Below the pieces are notes generated by a model. That model made no database searches and was not told the origin of the DNA. It was given only the letters and a program-made list of their open reading frames with translations. A stretch of 64,000 nucleotides of DNA from Skeletonema tropicum. Lineage: Eukaryota > Bacillariophyta > Thalassiosirophyceae > Thalassiosirales > Thalassiosiraceae. A program made the position numbers and the translations under genes. The stretch lies in the NCBI GenBank assembly GCA_037178625.1, contig CM074134.1, forward strand, positions 620,001-684,000, in the 5' to 3' direction. Shown here one piece after another: positions 21,686-32,627 of this stretch. The first letter of the stretch is position 1, and every line of letters begins with the position of its first letter.

Positions 21686-24576
21686 ATGACATCGCAGTCA
21701 AATCATCCTTTTTCATCAATTTCATTATCTCCTGAAGGGAAATATGCCGTTGCCTCTGGTAGAGATGTGCTACATGTCCTACGTTTGGGCTTGGGCAACA
21801 AAATGGATGAAATCCGATCTGTGAGGATTGCTCAGTATTTCCAGAGTAACAACGGCTCTCTCAATAGAGGACCGTCTTCTATTCAAAACTCACAATATAC
21901 TCATATGCACGATGCCTTGCGTATCTCGAGTGCGCCCACTACTACGCCTACAGGTGGTGGCGGTGGTGGTGTCAATGTTAACGTGACAGATGTTGCGTGG
22001 AGTTTGCCCCAGACGTTTGTTTTGGATAATGGCGTTGGTGGGAGCACAACTAGTGGAAAGGGAGTGTCAGATAATAGTGATAGTTTGGAGGGGCTATTTT
22101 CTTCATCAATGGATGCATTAGAATTTGAGCAAAATACTACACATCATCCTCCTTACATCAATCGAGTACATGCCAAGCTTGCATCCAACCCTGCATCTCC
22201 GGTAGGAAACGAGTTGCCAAGTCCAATTGATGATTCCTCTGTATTGGCTGCAGCTGGATCCAATGGAGTCATCGTTGCATGGCATGCACGTTCAGCATTA
22301 CTCGCTCCAAAACAACATGAGACAATGACTCCAGGTCGGCATGATAGATGGGGAGGTAGTAACAACGCCAATAATGCTCAAGTTACGTCAGCTGCAACGA
22401 TTGGGCAGCCCGAGGCTATGTTTTTGGCTCACTCACGAGCAATCAATCGTATTACATGGCATCCTACGGGAAGAAGACCTTATTTGCTTTTGTCTGGAAG
22501 CCAAGACGGTCTCGTAAAGCTTTGGGACAGGAGAGCAACTAATTCATCTGTCGTGAATGCTTCGAACAATATTGTCGCCAATAGATATACATGGTTTGGT
22601 TTTGGTGGTGGTAGCAGCGGCACGAAACGAGCGCCCGATCTCTTAACTCAAAGTACAACAATTACGACTGCAACTTGGCATTGTTGTTCAACCTACCAGC
22701 CAAAATGTGAAGCTGTTAGAGATATCAAATGGAGTCCCTTCATTGACGATCTATTCGCCATGGTAGCAGGAGAATGGCTACTGACGTATGATATACGTTT
22801 CCCCAACAGGCCGATCATGAAAGAAAGTGCACATGCTGGGGAAGCAACTTCGGTGGATTGGCATCCTACGAATAAATACAAAATTGCAACGGGAGGTTCG
22901 CGTGACAGATGTGTAAAGGTGTGGAATATTGAAAGTGGATTAAATGTTGACAAGCAAGATGACGCATCTGAGAATATGAAAGCGAATGCAAACTCAATAT
23001 CAGACAGTGAATCAGTATCAATCACCTCTAGCGAAGGAGTTATTAGTCACAAATCCGAAGAAAGATGTGGTCATCAGTGACACTCGTGGAATACAAGCCG
23101 CAAACCAGGGTACTTTAGGTTCAACAATATCATCTGGTTCCACCTCACCTATCAAACGAATAGCATCAGGAGATAGGTTTCGAACAAGAAAGAATCTACC
23201 TACACATGTGTTGGCTATTTCTAGCCCTGTCACGCGTATACGGTGGAGACCACCAGAAGAGGCCAATGACGGCGAAGATAATTACCATGAGTCTATGATT
23301 GCTGTAGCAACATCGCCAATATCTGGTGCTAATGCTGGAGGCCATGGCGTAATTGGGCTGTGGTCTTGTCACAGACCGTTCATGCCAGTCAGTGTTTGTG
23401 AAGGTCACGTTGATGGAGCAGTTGTTGACTTTGCGTGGGCAACAGAATCAGAAGAGGAGAAATTTGAGAGAAAGTGGCAGACTGTCATTACTGTGGGTCG
23501 AGATGGGCAATGTCTCCTGCAAAACTTCTCGCAGGGTCATTTTCCAATCAGCGAAGTCCCATGTTCGACCTTTGCGCTCACAAATCTATCACCGTTCCAA
23601 CCGGGATATGGGAGTTTGCAGATAATTGCAGTTCATCAAAACGTAAATGCTGTTGGTGTTGTAAGAGGGAAAGCTGCCCCATCGCCTATTTCTAATTCAG
23701 AACTAGCGTTTTCTGTCACAGACCAAGGGGACTTGAAAGATCTTGATCTTTCAGGAGAAGTGCCATTGCCAGATAGTGACAATGATATAGACATTGCCCC
23801 AGAAGTCACACATTTGAGCCGTCTTTCTGAGATGTATATAACAAAGACAGGCAGTGGGATTCAGACAAAAGTAGACGCATGCAATCACAATGCAGCTGTT
23901 GCCGAAAGACTCAATCGAAAAGCGCTGACACAAATGTGGAAAACGATTGCAATTATTTTGAAGGGTTCAGGTCTTGGCTACATTCCAAGCAGTCATTCAT
24001 CTTTACCAAAAAATTCCAATGGCAAATTTGTTATTTCCAACGCTTCGAAAACTTCTTTTGCAAAGAGCAGATGCGGGAGATGTTCAAAGCTGTGTTGTTT
24101 TGTGTGAAGTAATGGATGTCATCGTGCCTCCAGTCACAGCGGGTGGCCTGGCCAAGTCAAGACTACCGAATCTCAGTATTGATGTGGTTAGAGAATGGTA
24201 CCTGTCCTACATTGACCTTCTTCAGCAAATGTGTCTATTTACTCAGGCAGCGAGTCTTATCAAAAACTGCAATGATCCCATCGTAGGGTCGCTCAATCAG
24301 CAATCAACAACAATCCACGAGTCATGTCCTGTTTGTGGCAAACCTCTGCAAGGCGGGGGCAACAATTCCTGTAAGAGCTGTCGACGAAAGGTCGGCACAT
24401 GCTTCATCTGCCATGAATCTGTCAAAGGGATGTTTGTGTGGTGTCCCGGATGTGGTCATGGTGGGCATTTGGATCACGCATTAGAATGGTTTGGAAAGAA
24501 TGAATTTTGCCCGACTGGTTGTGGCCACAAGTGCAACCTGTTTCCGAACAAACAGTGCAACCCAGTTCCGAAATAA
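21686..24576 (+). CDS. WDR24: WDR24 homologue, GATOR2/SEA complex subunit (two frame breaks)
   Basis: Three overlapping open frames make one protein of about 960 aa. WD repeats come first (LAAAGSNGVIVAWHA; HSRAINRITWHPTG; LLSGSQDGLVKLWDRR; VRDIKWSPFIDDLFAMVAG; SVDWHPTNKYKIATGGSRDRCVKVWNIESG). A middle region follows (TRIRWRPP; GLWSCHRPFMPVSVCEGHVD). The protein ends in a paired zinc module with CPVCGKPL, CKSCRR, CFICHESVKGMFVWCPGCGHGGHLDH and CPTGCGHKC. Order and C-terminus match WDR24 (yeast SEA2), a GATOR2 subunit that supports TORC1 activation by amino acids. Breaks lie in the linker at about 22990-23080 and at the A6 run 24008-24013; both are corrected by removing one base. The region between reads as coding, so I treat it as one gene. 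Confidence 0.82.
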
Positions 24577-24588
24577 CATATATATCTT

Positions 24589-25230
24589 TTAATCTGACGA
24601 TTTAGACTTTAGTCTTGATTGACCAAGGAACGCAAAGTGCTTTGACGTGCTTATCATTGCAAGTTGTTTCGGTTCATCTTTTCTTCTTCTATCGTCAGTT
24701 TTGTTCTGGCACGAAGCTGCTTCTGATCTGGCTGCGAGTGCAGTTAGAACGAGGTAGTTTACAACACTACCCAACGCAATGGTACTCCAAAACGCTATAG
24801 ATTTGCTAACTCCTAATCGCAGCAGATAAGCTTGTAGAACTGTCGAGCCGCATAGTGTACCAAAGTAAGCAGTATATGCAGCAGTCAATGATGACAGATA
24901 CATCTGTCGTGTAGCGATTGTGTCTAATCCAAATACCAATAATGCATTAAGGAAATGTTGTACAATAATATCGACCATATATGCAACGAAGAAACTTATA
25001 CTTTCGGCATTGGCGGCAATGGTCTTTGATGCTTTGATAAAACACTGCTTTTGAGACGCTCCCTTGATGATTGGGAGGAAGGCCAAATCAAGTCCGAAAA
25101 AAATTGCATTACCGATGAGACCGGATGCCGCGAAGCGAACAGCCGAATTCTCCGACCAGTGTGATCGTATGGATGCGACTGCATATGGAGCAGTAAGTGT
25201 GACTGCAAGAGAGGTTGGTGGTGCTAACAT
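24589..25230 (-). CDS. GtrA-like four-helix membrane protein
   Basis: Intronless 213-aa protein with about four hydrophobic segments (AASGLIGNAIFFGLDLAFLPII, ISFFVAYMVDIIVQHFLNALLVFGL, YTAYFGTLCGSTVLQAYLL, SIAFWSTIALGSVVNYLVLTAL) and a basic C-terminal tail. The spacing, the Asn in VVNYL of the last helix and the charged residues between helices recall GtrA-like proteins, which are small membrane proteins linked to polysaccharide or polyprenol-sugar transfer. Similarity is by pattern only. It is convergent with WDR24, whose stop is 12 bp away, and divergent from the caspase/nucleotidase gene. Confidence 0.6.
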   Translation of the reverse strand: MLAPPTSLAVTLTAPYAVASIRSHWSENSAVRFAASGLIGNAIFFGLDLAFLPIIKGASQKQCFIKASKTIAANAESISFFVAYMVDIIVQHFLNALLVFGLDTIATRQMYLSSLTAAYTAYFGTLCGSTVLQAYLLRLGVSKSIAFWSTIALGSVVNYLVLTALAARSEAASCQNKTDDRRRKDEPKQLAMISTSKHFAFLGQSRLKSKSSD

Positions 25231-25544
25231 GGTTTTGTTGGATTTGTCTTCAACTCCATCATTGTCTCTTTATTAGTTGCACGCGACGATCGACGATGCG
25301 AGCGGTGAAGGACTTCAAGATGGAGTCGGGTTTCTCTAAACCCAAACCTTATTAGGTTTAGATGCTCTTCTATGTAGAGGGAACACAAAGGGCCGCACGC
25401 GTGACGACACATGACCACTCTGTGACCTTCTGTGACCTTCTGTGACCTCTCACAAAAATCACAAAACATCTGACGACATCATAAATGGTAGAGAATAGTA
25501 GGATAGGCTGATATAATATTAGCTGCCACCTCCATGCTGTTATT
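25231..25544. promoter_or_regulatory. Divergent intergenic region with TGTGACCTTC tandem repeat
   Basis: TGTGACCTTC is repeated in tandem at 25421-25440, with a third partial copy TGTGACCTCT to 25450. It sits between two divergent genes, so it may be regulatory; this is inference. Confidence 0.35.
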
Positions 25545-28500
25545 ATGCGGTACGCGTGTATTATTGGGTGCAACGATGAGTGGTGCGAGCAGCGTCCATC
25601 CCTGGGCGATATTGGTCTAGCAAAGTGCCTCAGTGCTCTGGGAATACCCAAGCAAAGTTTACTCCAATTGTATGATGAGTATGCAACTCGATCCAGAATT
25701 CTAAGCTCCATTGAGCGGTTGCTGGATCGTAGAAACGAGAATAGAAAAGAGGATGAAGTAGATGAATTGCTGTTTTACTATGGTGGTCATGGCGTTCATT
25801 CTCTGTTTTGCACTCATACTGGCAGCGGCGAGCCCCAGATCAAACATTCCGATATCATCGAACTGTTGGAGCGAAAGTTCCACTCAGGTGTTGCCTGGAT
25901 AATTCTAGATTGTTGTCATTCGGGTAGCTTTGGAGAAGCAGTATTGGAGCACAAAGCAAAAGAGAACAAATTAAATGTCAGGTACGGCTGTATCATGTCA
26001 GTTGCTTCCAGATGACAAGGCTGGAATGGAGTGGACTATGACTGAAGCTTTCATAAAAGCTTTCCAAGGAGAGTTGCTGCTTTCCAATGATGATGATGAC
26101 AAATGTCACTATATATTATCGACCACTAAAGGCAAACATCCAATCAAAAATGATTCGATACATCCAAGACAGGAAAATACTCTTTCAGCACAACATCCAA
26201 GTTGGGAGCAAGTGATAGAGTTCCTAGCTGATGAAATGGCTCGAATAAAAGGAGATAGATTGACTACCCTCTTTATTGGAGAGGGAATGGATGATGGCAC
26301 TTTTCTGAAGAAGCCGTGTATTTTTGGAAGCGGAGAAACAGAACAAGATCGAGACGAACTATCTGAACAAATCATACCTCGTAACTTGACGTGGACTGAT
26401 AATGACTTCTTTCACCGCAACAAATACACCATAAATGATGAAGTTGATGTGAAATGGTGTGGACATGTAAAGTCTGCAAATGTTTACGCGATTGGCTGGT
26501 TCCGAGCACGTGTATGTCACCTTGACGAACAAAACATCCTTCTGTCCTTGCGCGATACAATCTCTGAAATCAGCTGGAAGGTCACATTTCCAATCAATTC
26601 ACCGCATATTCTAGCAGGGTCTCCTTTTGGGTTTGGTTTTGATCCGCAAGATTGTATTGTTGCTGTGTCAAAGATGGCCGAACGATTGTGCTACTTTGAT
26701 ACATCGTTGCCTCCATTTACAAAAGTAGATGTCCTTTGGAATGATGGCAAAGTTTATGAAGGAGAGACTATGCTATCGTGGAGTGACATGAGGCGATACG
26801 TTGAAGATGTGAAAGACAAAGATGCAGTTGGCCCTCACGTACAAGTCTATTGGGCTGAGGAAGACAATGTTTCTGCTGTACCCCTGGATAAATGCCTAGT
26901 GAAGGAGTTACAAACGACTCGTTCATTTAAGCCAGAGGATTTCGTCAAACAAGAGAGAGCGGATATTAGCACACCTTTAGACGCAATATTAGCATCAGTT
27001 GACAATGCAGGAAAGAAGCTTCTTAGTGCTTACCCTTCTGCTGCAGAAAGCCAAAGTTACCGAGGACAACAATTTGAGGCGTATGATGCTGATGAGGACT
27101 GCGTGTGGTTGCCAGTCCAAGTGATGAATATCGACCCCAAACTTTTACCTTTACAGGTACTTTCATCTCATGTGTGCTACCAAGAAGCTGGTGATTATAT
27201 TACAGTGTTTTGGGAAACTGATTCAACGTTGTCTGTGATACCAACAACCTATTTGCGTCCAAGAAGAAAGGAGAATGCAACAGACCAAGACGATAGCAGT
27301 AGCAGTGATGATGAAAGCAGCAGCAGCAGCAGCAGCACTGATGATATCGAAAAAGACGCAATTGATGTGAGAGAGTACATAAAGCAGACTGCACAAGATG
27401 GATTGGATGAAGGAGAAGTAAATACAGATTCTCGCTGTCGCCTACGTCTTGTGACGGTGAATGATGTCTACTCATTTGATGATTTGGACTCTAATGACGA
27501 GAGTGTGAGAGGTGGTTGGTCGAGAGCAACTACTCTAATGAAAGACTTGAGATTCAACAATTCATTTGATACTGCTCTCACGATCGTAAATGGTGATGTC
27601 CTTGGAGGTTCTTCTCTACTTCAACACTGTCAAGGATCAGTTGCCATCGAAACCATGAACGCGATTCCAATTGATTTAGCTGTGTTGGGTAATCATGAGT
27701 TCGACTATGGAGATGAAGTACTCAAGCAAAGAGTGGGTGAGTCAAATTTTGACTGGCTGGGGAGTAATGTCTACTATCCCGATAGGTCCAAGTTGGAGCA
27801 AGGTCTTCCAGAAGGACATGGATTTTTCCCCGGTATTCTTGGGAATGGAACCATCCAAACTACTACAAACCAAATCAACATAGGTTTCTTTGGCCTCGTA
27901 ACGAAATCCACCCCAAAAATCTCAAGCCCGTCCAAGGACGTTGTGTTTGATGCTGACATACTCTCCGTTGCAAGAAGAACGGCAAACTCACTTCGTGAAA
28001 GAGGCGCGCACGTGATCATCGCCATTACCCACATGTCAGAGGAAGAAGACAAGTTATTAGCGGCGGACAAACTTGCCTGGAGTTAACTTGATTCTAGGGG
28101 GTCATGAGCACGAAGAACTTGCTTTGATGGTGCATCGAGATCAGGAACAAGATGATGTACGTAATGAAGTAAATGACGGTGGAGTGTTGGTATTCAAGTG
28201 TGGTATGAATGCATATTGGGTTGGTTGTGTTGACCTAGATATTGAAATCAAGACTGGGTTGTCGAATGGGGAGAGAGACGTGAAATCTATTTCTACAAGT
28301 TATTCGATGAATGCCGTGACAACCAGAATAAAGGAAGACAAAGCAGTATCTGATATTGTAAAGAGACACAGAAAAAAGACAGATGAAGACTCAATGATAT
28401 CATCGTTTGGACGGGAGGCTGCCGAAGCCATGAATTTAGATGTGATGTCATTGCACAGATAAGCAGTGAGTCCCTCTCTTTGGATACAAGAATGTCATCT

Positions 28501-29110
28501 GTAAGGAGACGAGAAGCAACAGGAGGGAATTTGATGGCAGATGCGATGCATTGGCTCATTCAGACGTTTATGGACAAAGACTGTCATGAGAACGCTGCGT
28601 CGTGTCCCACACTGGCAATGATCAATGGAGGCTTCATCCGAGGTGATCGACAGTACTCGCCCGGAAGTGACTTTACCGATTCGTCATCTTTTGAAGGAGC
28701 TTCCCTTTCCACGAACCATGGAGGTGTTGGAGATTAACGGAGTTCATTTAAGAGAAGCAATGCGACAACAGCTTGTTGGGAGTAAAAAGGGGCCAACTGG
28801 GGCATACCCTCACTTGTCGGCTAACTCAAAACTGGAATATTTGATATCAGACGACGCCGATGATAATGATGCTGTGACGATTCTCTCCTTCAAAGTGAAT
28901 GGAGTAGAAGTAAATGACGAACAAGTGTACATTATTGGAGTAACATCATTTGTCGCAGATGGGAATGAAGGCTGTAAATCGTGGACGAAAAGCAATCGGC
29001 TGCGAAATGACGCATGGAATGATTCATTCATCTCGAAAGTGTTGTTGCAGTACTTGTCTTGCCATCGTATCATCGAGCCTGTGTTGGAGGGTCGTGTAAA
29101 GAGGAGATAG
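25545..29110 (+). CDS. Caspase-like / 5'-nucleotidase fusion protein with four frame breaks (possible pseudogene)
   Basis: Five frames in tandem encode about 1180 aa. First is a caspase-fold (C14) domain: YACIIGCNDEW, LLFYYGGHGV (catalytic His) and AWIILDCCHSGSFGEA (catalytic Cys). The middle has repeated strand-rich segments resembling agenet/Tudor folds (EVDVKWCGHVKS...AIGWFRARVCHL; KVDVLWNDGKVYEGE; FEAYDADEDCVWLPVQVMNI), then an Asp/Ser linker. Last is a UshA-type metallophosphatase: LRLVTVNDVYSFDD, IVNGDVLGGS, AVLGNHEFDYG, IAITHMSEE and LILGGHEHE. The nucleotidase C-terminal domain follows (GGNLMADAM, MINGGFIRGD, IRHLLKELPFP, EINGVHLREAM). Breaks lie near 26010, 28075, 28445-28460 and 28678; three are one base too many. 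Active-site residues are intact, so domain calls are firm; whether the gene is functional is open. Confidence 0.75.
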
Positions 29111-29337
29111 AGAATAAAATGGCGATATAGTATTGCTGCTATTGCACTCTTTGTTTCTATTGTTGTATAGTACAAACTTGGTTACACACTTTAGCAGTAC
29201 TATCTACATTTTTGTTGAAATTTTGTATGATATTGATCCCTCCCCATCATTTCGAAACAGGAGACACCTAAATTTGTTGATCCATCATTGACCATCTACA
29301 CAATAATCTATGACATGTTGCATCTATATATATAACA

Positions 29338-30087
29338 CTACTTCTTCTTTTGCTGCATCGCCGCAAACGCAGCCTTTTTCGTCAAATTCACCGTAGCAAA
29401 CATGTACGCCGCATTCGCATAATCCTTCGGTTTATCCACCAACTTTTGGGCAATTTCCGATTCCAGCGGATGATCCGGGTCAGGATCACACAAGAACTTT
29501 CGAAGACGTGCACAAACCTTGCGAACGTTGAGTGTGGGTCCCCATCCCTCTCCTGTTAGGACCGCATCGCATATTTCCCCCGTCTTTGTGTTGATGTTGG
29601 GATGGTAGGATTTGGATAGGACGGTGATGGTGGGTGGTTTGAATGGGTAGTTTGGAGGGAATTTGAGTTGGAATGCCACGTGTGCTGATTGTGAAGTGTT
29701 CGATGTTGAAGAGGAATCAGCCGTAGTTTCAGAGGCATCATTGTTATTTGCCTTATTGGAAGATCGCGTCGCCCTGGATAAAATGCCTCCCTTCTTTGGA
29801 CTCCCCGAAGAAGAAGAAGCAGCACCAGCAGCAGCCGACGCAGCGGCAGCAGGAACAGTACAATACGGACTATCCGCAGCTCGTCCAATCGTATCAGCCT
29901 CTTCCAAGTCATCGTGAGCTGGATTGAGTTCTAGTATGAATTTCCATTCGAAAATTCCAGTAGAGTTGGCATCGCCGCCGCCCATGTCGGCATCGTCGTC
30001 TTCATCGTCTTCTTGGAAGGTGATGTAGGGGACTGGATTGCGGGCGAGCTGGGCGCGCTCTTTGAGGAGACGCTTTGTTGAGGCCAT
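29338..30087 (-). CDS. Ubiquitin-conjugating (E2) enzyme with large insert
   Basis: Intronless, 249 aa from the ATG at 30087 (MASTKRLLKERAQLARNP), typical of E2 helix 1; an upstream ATG would add seven residues. The UBC fold reads WKFILELNPAHDD, DSPYC, then after an insert of about 65 low-complexity residues (Ala/Ser runs, basic patch), VAFQLKFPPNYPFKPPTITVLSKSYHPNINTKTGEICDAVLTGEGWGPTLNV (HPN motif and the active-site Cys of GEIC). The usual E2 length is about 150 aa; here the insert sits in the beta-sheet hairpin after the SPY motif, and an acidic stretch precedes the first strand. The C-terminus is Lys-rich. Substrate and modifier cannot be told from sequence. Confidence 0.87.
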   Translation of the reverse strand: MASTKRLLKERAQLARNPVPYITFQEDDEDDDADMGGGDANSTGIFEWKFILELNPAHDDLEEADTIGRAADSPYCTVPAAAASAAAGAASSSSGSPKKGGILSRATRSSNKANNNDASETTADSSSTSNTSQSAHVAFQLKFPPNYPFKPPTITVLSKSYHPNINTKTGEICDAVLTGEGWGPTLNVRKVCARLRKFLCDPDPDHPLESEIAQKLVDKPKDYANAAYMFATVNLTKKAAFAAMQQKKK

Positions 30088-30179
30088 GCTTGGAGAGATT
30101 ATGATCACGGCTGTAGACTACTGGGGCGGCTTAACCTTTTTAGGCTGGGCGGTTTTTGGAATCGTGATCATCGGGATTT

Positions 30180-30203
30180 TTTCCCGCAAATCTTTCCCGC
30201 AAA
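30180..30203. promoter_or_regulatory. Paired TTTCCCGC (E2F-type) motifs
   Basis: TTTCCCGCAAA occurs twice, 13 bp apart, in the divergent region between the E2 gene and the hydrolase gene. It matches the E2F consensus TTTSSCGC. Cell-cycle control is inference. Confidence 0.4.
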
Positions 30204-30518
30204 AAATATTCTACCCACGCTGGAACTCATAATCAAAGTGGCGCCATCGATCACCATCTGCTCAAACAAAACTGCCTTCCTCCATGAGCGTGTTCCTACC
30301 TTGCTCTCTCTAGAGTGCCCTCTGGAAACCAACTCCACCATATTCTACTCAAGCTGGAATTCTTGCCTCCACGGTCGTCCTCCTTCCTGTCCACAGAAGA
30401 GGAGGTGGACCTAAGTAGTGTTCATCATTTCTGCATCTCTCTCAACCAATTCCCAATTCCATCTACATTCCATATGTATTATCGACACTCCACAACATAT
30501 CCGCTGCTATCAACAATC

Positions 30519-32627
30519 ATGACGGCCGTCTGGACAGTTACCATCGCCATTAGCAGAGGCGCTATCTTTCATAGAGGAGCAAGTGCATTCCAGCACACGG
30601 GCCGTTGGTACTTGACACATCACGGAAAACATCGCGTAGAGCGTCGCAGTAGAAATAACAACATTGTGTCACCGCTTATTGCTGCTGCTCTTTCTACCGT
30701 ACCAAATGAATCACAATCTGGACAAGGATTTGACAAGAACAGTAACGACAAGACTGAAAGCAAGAATAAAATTAATCAGTGGAAAGTAGTAGATGTTCCG
30801 CTGGTATTTGTACCTGGTATGAAGGGAACACATCTTGCATTTGAAGATGATGATAAGGTGATTGTCAAAAAGAAGGGAAAGAAAAAGACAAGAGCTTGGC
30901 TCACATTGCCAAACTTACTCAACTTTCCACCAAAGCCAGATGGGTACTATGAGCGAGATCTTTCGTTACCATTAACGTATGATAGTGACGGACGGCAGCA
31001 TCGTGGACCACTTGTTCCGGATGGGATTGTGGATCACATTATTGAATTCAGCGGAAGTAATAGTGATGAAAATGAGAATGATGGCAAGAGGGCAAAGAAT
31101 TTTGTGGATTTGAACTTTCTCCCATTCTACGGTCATACAACGAGATTACTAAAAGAAATGGATCGGCAGTATCATTTGAGAAAACATGATGGGAAGCAGT
31201 TTTCTACTGAAACATTTGAGAATCGGGAAGGTTATGAAACTACTACCACTTCTATGAACAAGGGCATCTTTGATAGAGTTGGAAGATTTGTTGAAAGGAC
31301 GTCAAACTGGGCATTTGCTAACACGACTAATGCTACTGCAGATGAGCAAGAAGCATGGCAAGAAGAGACCTTGCACCATCCACATACACATTGTCGTCCG
31401 ACGGCGGTCTTCACCTACGATTGGCGTCGGTCGCTACCTGAACTTTGTACCGATCTGCACACGTTCTGTGAAGAGACCTTCCCCAATCAAAAAGTACAAA
31501 TTCTTGCTCACTCTATGGGTGGGCTCATGTCGTTTGCATGCATGAGGAGACATCCCGAGAAGTATGAGCCTGGAGCGGTAGTTGTTGGAGTTCCATTCGA
31601 AACCGGAACGCAGTATATGCAAGACTTGCACAAGGGCTATTATACAGAGCTCGATCGGTGTCGTCAGTTCAAACCGGAAAGTCAATTCACAATGTCGTCT
31701 CACTGGGCGTTCTTCCCGATATCAAAGAAGCAATCGGAAGATAGATTTGTAGACGTTACCAACAACGAAGAAGTTGTCAAGTTTGATGCTGACAAGTCTG
31801 GAATTGGGCTGATAGCTCCATTGCAACCAAACTCAGTACAAGGCGAAAATGCGTATTTTGACTACTACAATCCAGATGAATGGGAACGGCTACAACTTGG
31901 TGTCTTTGGTCCAGAATACGACGACAAAATGAGCGACGAAGAACGCGAGGCTTACAAGGCACACATGAAAATACAGATGGATGATGCGAAGCAATGGAGA
32001 AAAGAAATATTTGAAGAAGATGAAAATGATGAAGTAGAAGAAGACTCAACACGGGAGCCTGCCATAGACCCCAACTTTCCTCCTTTCGTTGCATGCCAAA
32101 GCAACACAATTCCGATCGTTAACCAATATCTGAGACGCAGACGGAAATTAGTAACACAGAATTCAGTCACGCGAAAGGGAAGAAATTTTTTGAATGAGTG
32201 GGAGTACGACTACATTAATGGCCGTAGTGTGCCTGGAGATGGCAGAATTGATTACGATGGGTCGTTTCCCCCCGACTTCATATCCCACAAAAGAATTACA
32301 CTACAGTCTGCTCATACAAAGCAAATGTGTTGGGAGCAAAGTGGTGGCTCCCTCGGAACAGTGTATAAAGAAGTCATATCAATGACCGAAGACTATCTTG
32401 ATTTGTTGAGAAGGAGAGAGCAAGATGCGGAGTTGCGTAGTCATTCTTTTGAGGAAGAGGTACTCACAAAGAACAATAGAAACAAGTCAATAGCAGCTAG
32501 AATAGCGAGGAGAGCAAGGAAGCTCCGGATCCGACGCAGGATGAGGGCAGAGAGAATTGAGATTGGTGAAGAGCTGGCCGTAGCTTCAAGGGCACGGCGA
32601 TTTTCATTCCGTAGGAGGAGAGGCTAG
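30519..32627 (+). CDS. LCAT/PDAT-like alpha/beta hydrolase, probably plastid-targeted
   Basis: Intronless; 702 aa from the ATG at 30519, or 717 aa from the in-frame ATG at 30474. From 30519 the N-terminus is a hydrophobic stretch ending RGASAFQ, close to the diatom plastid motif ASAF. The hydrolase domain has VPLVFVPGMKGTHLAF, a strand with FTYDWRRSLPELC, the nucleophile elbow ILAHSMGGLMSFACMRRHP, and VVVGVPFETGTQYMQDL, as in LCAT-like acyltransferases and phospholipases. An acidic insert (EEDENDEVEEDSTREP) and a basic Arg-rich C-terminus extend it well beyond the core. Family members move or release acyl chains of phospholipids; a role in plastid lipid turnover is inferred from the presequence. 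Confidence 0.75.
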   Translation: MTAVWTVTIAISRGAIFHRGASAFQHTGRWYLTHHGKHRVERRSRNNNIVSPLIAAALSTVPNESQSGQGFDKNSNDKTESKNKINQWKVVDVPLVFVPGMKGTHLAFEDDDKVIVKKKGKKKTRAWLTLPNLLNFPPKPDGYYERDLSLPLTYDSDGRQHRGPLVPDGIVDHIIEFSGSNSDENENDGKRAKNFVDLNFLPFYGHTTRLLKEMDRQYHLRKHDGKQFSTETFENREGYETTTTSMNKGIFDRVGRFVERTSNWAFANTTNATADEQEAWQEETLHHPHTHCRPTAVFTYDWRRSLPELCTDLHTFCEETFPNQKVQILAHSMGGLMSFACMRRHPEKYEPGAVVVGVPFETGTQYMQDLHKGYYTELDRCRQFKPESQFTMSSHWAFFPISKKQSEDRFVDVTNNEEVVKFDADKSGIGLIAPLQPNSVQGENAYFDYYNPDEWERLQLGVFGPEYDDKMSDEEREAYKAHMKIQMDDAKQWRKEIFEEDENDEVEEDSTREPAIDPNFPPFVACQSNTIPIVNQYLRRRRKLVTQNSVTRKGRNFLNEWEYDYINGRSVPGDGRIDYDGSFPPDFISHKRITLQSAHTKQMCWEQSGGSLGTVYKEVISMTEDYLDLLRRREQDAELRSHSFEEEVLTKNNRNKSIAARIARRARKLRIRRRMRAERIEIGEELAVASRARRFSFRRRRG

